This document shows, one piece after another, positions 1 to 3,877 of a stretch of 6,564 bases of DNA. The notes under the pieces were generated by a model. It saw only the letters and a program-made list of their open reading frames with translations. It did no database searches and was not told the DNA's origin. The stretch's first letter is position 1, and the number at the start of each line of letters is the position of its first letter. Made by a program: the position numbers and the translations under genes. This stretch comes from Treponema_I sp045631425 (GTDB lineage: Bacteria > Spirochaetota > Spirochaetia > Treponematales > Treponemataceae), in the NCBI GenBank assembly GCA_045631425.1, contig JAZQUR010000092.1, positions 1-6,564 of the forward strand, written 5' to 3'.

Positions 1-60
1 GGCTTGAACGTAAGTGAAAGCGGGGGACTTAAGTCTCGGCTTGAGGACCTAGCCTTATAG
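1..60 (+). CDS. Probable C-terminal end of TnpB (partial)
   Basis: Frame 1 of the + strand is open from the window edge and stops at TAG 58-60, reading GLNVSESGGL...LEDLAL. Its place directly before the element-end hairpins is where tnpB ends in IS200/IS605 elements, and the GLNVSESGG stretch sits where TnpB proteins commonly have a '(I/L)NxxG/E'-type tail after the last RuvC motif. Only 19 residues are visible and none is catalytic, so the call depends mostly on context. TnpB is an RNA-guided endonuclease using the omega RNA made from the same end. The frame could instead be chance within a non-coding end. Confidence 0.4.
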   Translation, partial: GLNVSESGGLKSRLEDLAL

Positions 61-92
61 GCTAAGAGCAAACCACCCGTTTGACGGGTGGT
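1..92 (+). ncRNA. Candidate omega RNA (reRNA) 3' scaffold
   Basis: In TnpB systems the guide RNA scaffold overlaps the tnpB 3' end and finishes at the right end of the element; the guide is read from flanking host DNA. Here the stretch with CTTAAG/CTTGAG segments, the TAGCCT/AGGCTA stem and the ACCACCCGT/ACGGGTGGT stem fits such a scaffold. The guide would then be the bases just past the element end, either from 93 (GCTGATTTTTTTC...) or from 108 (TTTCCAGAAACC...) if TCAA at 104-107 closes the element. Function is inferred by analogy; nothing shows that it is transcribed. Confidence 0.35.
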
Positions 93-104
93 GCTGATTT
101 TTTT
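72..104 (+). terminator. Hairpin plus T run at the element end
   Basis: A perfect 9-bp GC-rich stem (72-80/84-92) with loop TTG is followed after GCTGA by seven Ts (98-104). On the + strand this would work as an intrinsic terminator for tnpB or the omega RNA. On the - strand the same stem is followed only by TTTGCTC, so it is at best a weak terminator for hcp, which ends at 121 and has no other terminator in view. Confidence 0.5.
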
Positions 105-120
105 CAATTTCCAGAAACCG

Positions 121-1797
121 TTACTTCAGCATTTTTTCTAAGTCTTTTTTCGGGTTGGTTGTTGGGTGGATGTTAAAATTATCTATCAAATAAGCAAGTA
201 AGTTTGATGAAATGAAGGATGGTAAACTTGGTCCAAGATAGATATCTCGAATCCCTAAGTAGAGTAGAGTGATGAAAATTGCCACTGCTTTTTGCTCAAA
301 CCAAGATAGCACGAAGGTGATTGGTAAATCGTTGATAGTGCATTTGTAATGATCTGCTAAAACTTCTGCAACTTTTATGGCGCTGTAAGCATCGTTGCAT
401 TGTCCCATATCCAAAAGTCGAGGAAGGCCCGCAACTGTTCCAAGTTCTAAATCATTGAAGCGAAATTTTCCGCATCCCATTGTTAAGATTAAAGAGTCTT
501 TTGGAATAGCTTTTACAAACTCTGTGTAATAGTTTCTGCCGATTTTTGCCCCATCACATCCTCCAACTAAAAAAATGTGCTTTATTTTTCCACTATCCAA
601 AGCGTTTACCAAAGTTTCTGCCACGGATAGTACTGTGTCGTGAGCAAATCCTGTGGACAAAACGCTTCCTCCGTTTATGCCAAAGTGCTCTGTATCCCGT
701 GGATATCCTCCCAGTTCTAAGGCTTTTTGGATTACTGGTGAAAAATCTTTTGAGTGCTCGGTAATTTGTGTGTATTTTATCTGGACGTTTTTGTTTTTGT
801 AGGATTCTTCTTGGGTTTCGATATATGGCTTGGTGGAAATGTGTTTTACATCAGGATAAAAAACAGGTCCGCTAGTGAAAACTCTGTCGGCGTAACTGGA
901 TTTTGGCTTCATTATGCAGTTTGTTGTAAAAACTATAGGAGCTGGAAGATGATCAAATTCGTTTTGTTGATTTTGCCAGGCTGTTCCGAAGTGGCCTTTT
1001 AAGTGGGTAAAGTTTTTCAAAATTGGGTAACTGTGGGCTGGAAGCATTTCTCCGTGGGTGTAGACGTTTATGCCTTTGTCCTTGGTTTGTTCAAGAAGTT
1101 CTTGCAAATCTCTTAAATCGTGGCCAGAAACTACGATAAAAGGTCCTTTATCAACTTTCATAGAAACTTCTGTTGGAAGTGGCTTTCCAAAGGTGGATGT
1201 GTTTGCTTTATCCAGCAATTTTATGGTTTTTAGGTTATACTTGCCCACTTCTAAAACCAAAGCGATAAAATCATTTGTGGAAAGATTTTTCCCTAGGGAT
1301 TGCAAAGCTTTTATGATAAAGTTTGTGGTTTCGCTGTCTGAAAATCCTAAAACCATTGCGTGATATGCGTAGGCGGCCATTCCTCTAAGTCCAAAAAGGA
1401 TAAGGGATTTTAGGGAACGTATGTCGTCTTTTTCGTTCCAGATTGATTCAATATCGAATATTTTGTGGGATGAAAAAACTGATTTGCAAAGTTGGCAGCC
1501 CGACGAGCAATGTTTGATTTCCTTTTCTGTTTCGTCTATGAGTTTTGATATCACCTTGTTGTCAAAATTTACGTTTGTAACAGTTGCAAATAAAGCTTCT
1601 AGTACAAGTTTTTCAGTTTTCTCTGATTTCTTCCCCGGATTTTCGTATAAAACTGTGGCCAAAGTTATTAAAGCGCCAGTTAGCTTGTCTTGAAGTTTAG
1701 CAGTTTCCGCTTTCTTCCCGCAAACACCGCTTTCTAATGTGCAGCCTGTTCCATTGCTTGTTTGCTCACATTGGAAGCAAAACATATTACTATTCAT
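121..1797 (-). CDS. hcp: Hybrid-cluster protein (Hcp, hydroxylamine reductase / prismane)
   Basis: 558 residues, a normal length for the family. The N-terminus has the cubane-cluster motif C7-x2-C10-x8-C19-x6-C26 (FCFQCEQTSNGTGC), the spacing of class I enzymes rather than the CX2CX11C type of E. coli. All hybrid [4Fe-2O-2S] cluster ligands expected from the Desulfovibrio structures can be placed: H226 (VSGHD), E250 (THGEM), C294 (TTNC), C414 (GGCDGAK, the persulfide cysteine), C442 (GCGKFRF), C467 (MGQCND), E501 and K503 (WFEQK). Family members are cytoplasmic and reduce hydroxylamine or, as now favoured, NO/nitrosative products. An extra cluster, C97-x3-C101-x2-C104, lies in the helical N-terminal part. 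ATG at 1797 is preceded by AGAGGAA at good spacing. No reductase partner (hcr) is adjacent, as is usual for class I. The gene stands alone between an IS200/IS605 end and a terminator. Confidence 0.96.
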   Translation of the reverse strand: MNSNMFCFQCEQTSNGTGCTLESGVCGKKAETAKLQDKLTGALITLATVLYENPGKKSEKTEKLVLEALFATVTNVNFDNKVISKLIDETEKEIKHCSSGCQLCKSVFSSHKIFDIESIWNEKDDIRSLKSLILFGLRGMAAYAYHAMVLGFSDSETTNFIIKALQSLGKNLSTNDFIALVLEVGKYNLKTIKLLDKANTSTFGKPLPTEVSMKVDKGPFIVVSGHDLRDLQELLEQTKDKGINVYTHGEMLPAHSYPILKNFTHLKGHFGTAWQNQQNEFDHLPAPIVFTTNCIMKPKSSYADRVFTSGPVFYPDVKHISTKPYIETQEESYKNKNVQIKYTQITEHSKDFSPVIQKALELGGYPRDTEHFGINGGSVLSTGFAHDTVLSVAETLVNALDSGKIKHIFLVGGCDGAKIGRNYYTEFVKAIPKDSLILTMGCGKFRFNDLELGTVAGLPRLLDMGQCNDAYSAIKVAEVLADHYKCTINDLPITFVLSWFEQKAVAIFITLLYLGIRDIYLGPSLPSFISSNLLAYLIDNFNIHPTTNPKKDLEKMLK

Positions 1798-1800
1798 GAT

Positions 1801-1883
1801 ATTCCTCTTTTTAAATTGATTTTTTTCTACCTAAAATATAATAAAAAATCATTTCTTCGGGTCAAAATTGATAAAAGAGGAAT
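1801..1883. repeat. 11-bp inverted repeat framing the hcp promoter, one arm is the Shine-Dalgarno
   Basis: ATTCCTCTTTT at 1801-1811 and AAAAGAGGAAT at 1873-1883 are perfect reverse complements separated by 61 bases. On the - strand the arm next to hcp (AAAAGAGGAAT) contains the hcp ribosome-binding site; the other arm lies upstream of the -35 box. A transcript starting at the hcp promoter contains only the ribosome-binding arm, whereas a read-through transcript from the upstream hydrolase gene would contain both. Confidence 0.6.
1838..1865 (-). promoter_or_regulatory. Predicted hcp promoter
   Basis: Reading the - strand, TTGACC (1865-1860) is followed 16 bases later by TATTAT (1843-1838), each one or two bases from the sigma70 consensus. 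Transcription would begin near 1831, leaving a short leader of about 30 bases before the ATG at 1797. No complete two-armed recognition site for a known NO regulator was seen. Confidence 0.55.
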
Positions 1884-1900
1884 GTTTGTGAGAGAGGATG

Positions 1901-1930
1901 AAAAAAAAGGCCGCAAAAACCTGCGACCTT
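1901..1930 (-). terminator. Intrinsic terminator of the alpha/beta hydrolase gene
   Basis: On the - strand AAGGTCGC (1930-1923) pairs with GCGGCCTT (1914-1907) across an 8-base loop, all eight pairs formed with one G-T wobble, followed by a run of Ts (1908-1901). It begins 14 bases past the hydrolase stop codon and isolates that gene from hcp. Confidence 0.88.
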
Positions 1931-1944
1931 ATAAAAATCAATCT

Positions 1945-2910
1945 TTATTTTACAAGTTTTGTTTCAACTCCGTTTTCATTGAAAAATTCTACAAGGGATT
2001 GGAAATATTTTTCATTATCCACAAGATAAACAAGACCGTGTCCCGCATCTGGAATTGTAACCAATTTTTTTGGCGAAGTACAGGCTTCATACATTTCTTT
2101 GCTCATATCGCATGGTACAAAGTCGTCGTCTTCTCCGTGAAAAAAGATAACTGGCACCTTGCAAGTTTTCATGGCTTCTAGTGGGGAATATTCTTCTAAG
2201 TCAAAGTGACCAAAAATCTTTGCCCCAAATTTGATAAATGGATAAACTAGTTTTGCTGGAAGATGCATATCTTTAGCGCATTTTTGAATAATTTTCTTTG
2301 GTGAAGAAAATCCACAATCTGCAAGTACTCCAACAACATTTTCAGGAAGAGGTTTTCCCGCTGCCATAAGAACTGTAGAAGCTCCCATGGAAATACCTGT
2401 TAGAACAAGTTTTACATCCTTTCCAAAGTGATTTACTGCAAAATCAATCCATGCAAGACAATCTCGGTGCTCGTTAATACCAAAAGAGATAACTTTTCCT
2501 TCACTGCCGCAGCTTGTACGTTGGTCCACAATCAAAACATTTCTTCCCAAGGCAAAACATCGCTGAATTCCACCACTTAAATCCTTTTCTGCATTTCCCC
2601 GATAGCCATGAAACATGATTTCAGTAACAGCATTAGGGGCGTATTCATAATATTTTGCGTGCAAAGTAAGTCCGTCATGAGATTTGATATAAAAATTTTC
2701 GTGAGGAAAACTGCGAGCTTCTAAAATCCATTCTGTCATCAATGAATGATATGGCTCATAAATTTCACCTTCTGGAACTGTTACTTCATCATTTGATTGT
2801 TCTTGGGTTTCTGGAACATAAAAAACAATTCTAAAGCAAATATATGACACCAAAAAAATAAGTGCGAAAATGGAAATTGTAATATAAAGTAAAAGACGTA
2901 ATTTTTTCAA
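1945..2910 (-). CDS. Membrane-anchored alpha/beta hydrolase (serine hydrolase fold)
   Basis: 321 residues. Residues ~5-30 are a hydrophobic segment after MKKLR, giving an N-terminal anchor (or uncleaved signal) with the catalytic domain outside the membrane. The hydrolase core runs from ~70: HGYRGN (101-106) as the oxyanion-hole loop, nucleophile elbow G172-I-S174-M-G176, acid in HGEDDDFVP (D262 best fits HGxxDxxVP), and H291 in DAGHG. The layout matches the COG1073-like family of esterase/lipase or peptidase-related proteins; the substrate cannot be told. The start codon is TTG at 2910, supported by GGAG eight bases upstream; the next ATG (residue 58) would remove the membrane segment. A terminator follows at 1901-1930 and a probable promoter precedes it, so it looks monocistronic. 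Confidence 0.88.
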   Translation of the reverse strand: MKKLRLLLYITISIFALIFLVSYICFRIVFYVPETQEQSNDEVTVPEGEIYEPYHSLMTEWILEARSFPHENFYIKSHDGLTLHAKYYEYAPNAVTEIMFHGYRGNAEKDLSGGIQRCFALGRNVLIVDQRTSCGSEGKVISFGINEHRDCLAWIDFAVNHFGKDVKLVLTGISMGASTVLMAAGKPLPENVVGVLADCGFSSPKKIIQKCAKDMHLPAKLVYPFIKFGAKIFGHFDLEEYSPLEAMKTCKVPVIFFHGEDDDFVPCDMSKEMYEACTSPKKLVTIPDAGHGLVYLVDNEKYFQSLVEFFNENGVETKLVK

Positions 2911-2936
2911 ATCGATTTCTCCAAAATTTTTAGAGT

Positions 2937-2965
2937 ATTATATATTAAAGATGAAAAAAAGAGAA
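2937..2965 (-). promoter_or_regulatory. Possible promoter of the hydrolase gene
   Basis: On the - strand a consensus TATAAT lies at 2942-2937, 27 bases upstream of the TTG start codon. The -35 position at 17-base spacing is TTCTCT (2965-2960), a poor match, next to a T run. The -10 box is good and the -35 weak, so either an activator is involved or the call is partly fortuitous in AT-rich DNA. Confidence 0.4.
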
Positions 2966-3041
2966 GTTCATTGAGTTTGTCATCACATTTCAATTAATAA
3001 TTTGTATATCAATTTCGCATCGTATATAAACTTAGCGATTG

Positions 3042-3278
3042 TCTACACACGGCACGCTGCCAAGTCGTGCCCAACATCAACCCCAATCACGTAAGCCACC
3101 AACCGAAACACCCAAAACCAACTTCCTTGCCCAGAGTCCAGAGACCGGCAGGTCTTTGGTCGTCTTTTTAGGAAAGAGGGGTGCACGAGGACAAATTGCG
3201 AGACTCGCAGCAATTTGCCCTTTTCATCGAAAAAAAGGGTTCTCTTCCCTCGTAAAGTTCCCAGCTTTTCAAAGCTGA
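3042..3278 (+). repeat. Dispersed hairpin-rich repeat, copy A
   Basis: This 237-bp segment matches the reverse complement of 6213-6485. Identical blocks are 3127-3163 (37 bp), 3166-3190 (25 bp), 3226-3259 (34 bp) and 3261-3278 (18 bp). In the core 3117-3190, 70 of 74 positions agree. It is a string of stems: GGCACG/CGTGCC (3051-3056/3066-3071), CCAGAGACC/GGTCTTTGG (3138-3146/3151-3159), CAAATTGC/GCAATTTG (3192-3199/3210-3217, only in this copy), CCCTTTT/AAAAGGG around 3226, and CAGCTTT/AAAGCTG (3262-3268/3271-3277). Composition is richer in GC than the flanking AT-rich DNA. Open frames across it have no ribosome-binding site, so it is treated as non-coding. No flanking direct repeat is evident for this copy. 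Confidence 0.85.
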
Positions 3279-3361
3279 CTCCTCCCAAAGTCTTGGGAAG
3301 TAATTATATAATTTTAATGATAATTAAATGTCGTTGCCAGTTCAACAGCCAGTTTGTAAAA
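3279..3361. other. Intergenic remainder with small palindromes
   Basis: Between copy A and the phosphatase promoter there is TCCCAA-AGTC-TTGGGA (3283-3298), a 6-bp stem with a 4-base loop that is not followed by a T run, and the self-complementary AATTATATAATT (3302-3313). With copy A and the two promoters this accounts for the 510-base gap 2911-3420. No coding signal was seen. Confidence 0.5.
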
Positions 3362-3390
3362 TTGATGAAAAGGGCATGTTGTGATATAAA
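3362..3390 (+). promoter_or_regulatory. Promoter of the tyrosine phosphatase gene, extended -10
   Basis: TTGATG (3362-3367), exactly 17 bases, then TATAAA (3385-3390) preceded by TGA (3382-3384), i.e. an extended -10 TGnTATAAA. Transcription would start near 3397, giving a leader of about 25 bases that contains GAGG (3411-3414), six bases before the ATG at 3421. Confidence 0.7.
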
Positions 3391-3409
3391 TTATTTACAA
3401 AATAATTTA
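3387..3409. repeat. AT-only inverted repeat over the -10 box and start site
   Basis: TAAATTATTT (3387-3396) and AAATAATTTA (3400-3409) are perfect 10-base arms around ACA. The repeat covers part of the -10 box, the predicted transcription start and the bases just before the ribosome-binding site, a typical operator position; it could also merely be AT-rich chance. Confidence 0.5.
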
Positions 3410-3420
3410 CGAGGTAAATC

Positions 3421-3876
3421 ATGATAAAAGTACTTTTTGTTTGTCATGGGAATATTTGTCGGTCAACAATGGCTGAGTGTGTTTTCAACGATATTTTAGA
3501 GCGAAACAGCGATAAATCTATTTGCTGTGATTCTGCAGCTACTAGTACTGAAGAAATTGGAAATCCTGTGCACTACGGAACAAGGCGGGTTCTTGAAAGA
3601 CATGGCATTCCAGTGGGAAATCACCGAGCAAAGCAAATGAAATCTTCTGATTATGAAGATTTCGACCTTCTCATCGGCATGGACTCTGCAAATATCAGAA
3701 ATATGATTCGGATTGCAGGAGGTGACTCCCAAAACAAGATAAAAAAACTACTTTCATTTTGTGGAAGTTCCCAAGATGTTGCAGACCCTTGGTACACCGG
3801 TGATTTTGATACAACTTACAACGACGTAACTCAAGGCTGCAACGCTTTGTACAACTGGATTTTAGAAAATCTATAA
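3421..3876 (+). CDS. Low-molecular-weight protein-tyrosine phosphatase
   Basis: 151 residues, the usual size of a complete LMW-PTP/arsenate-reductase-fold enzyme. The phosphate-binding loop is at the extreme N-terminus as expected: C8-H-G-N-I-C-R14-S15 (CX5RS), with C8 the nucleophile and C13 the second, redox-sensitive cysteine of the loop. The general acid is D122 in DPWYTGDF, the form of the DP[WYF] motif seen in bacterial LMW-PTPs and not in ArsC proteins. The enzyme is cytoplasmic and hydrolyses phosphotyrosine; relatives act on bacterial tyrosine kinases or capsule regulators, but no kinase or polysaccharide cluster is visible here, so the target is unknown. ATG 3421 has GAGG at six bases and its own promoter. 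Its stop codon is one base from that of the convergent neighbour. Confidence 0.95.
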   Translation: MIKVLFVCHGNICRSTMAECVFNDILERNSDKSICCDSAATSTEEIGNPVHYGTRRVLERHGIPVGNHRAKQMKSSDYEDFDLLIGMDSANIRNMIRIAGGDSQNKIKKLLSFCGSSQDVADPWYTGDFDTTYNDVTQGCNALYNWILENL

Positions 3877-3877
3877 A

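Larger units (their letters stand above)
1..107 (+). mobile_element. Right end of an IS200/IS605-family (TnpB-carrying) element, partial
   Basis: The first ~92 bases have the look of the 3' end of an IS200/IS605 element. A perfect 6-bp stem with a 3-base loop (TAGCCT/AGGCTA around position 57) is followed by 'aagagca' and then a perfect 9-bp stem, ACCACCCGT-TTG-ACGGGTGGT (72-92). A stem just inside the right end followed by the transposase cleavage tetranucleotide is the known architecture of this family; TCAA at 104-107 is the nearest candidate for that tetranucleotide, so the element may end there. That boundary is inference. The rest of the element lies to the left of the window. The region is visibly richer in GC than the adjacent hcp gene. 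Family assignment rests on remembered sequence style, not on a database match. Confidence 0.6.

Noticed and set aside
546..1693. Several + strand open frames inside hcp
   Set aside because: Shadows of the well-supported hcp frame; no ribosome-binding sites and no recognisable protein features.
1844..1875. Operator for an NO/redox regulator (HcpR, NsrR or FNR type) upstream of hcp
   Set aside because: Only half-sites such as TTGACC and ATCAA are present; no convincing two-armed palindrome of those types.
3039..3288. Overlapping open frames on both strands through copy A as genes
   Set aside because: They run through palindromic repeat sequence, begin with TTG or lack a ribosome-binding site, and resemble each other because stems read alike on both strands. 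The frame in common with copy B (…QSPETGRSLVV…GKRGARG…) follows from 70/74 nucleotide identity, and the copies diverge by module-sized insertions on either side.
3023..3311. Target duplication for copy A (TATATAA at 3023-3029 and 3305-3311)
   Set aside because: Seven bases of pure A/T in AT-rich flanks and not adjacent to the repeat ends; expected by chance.
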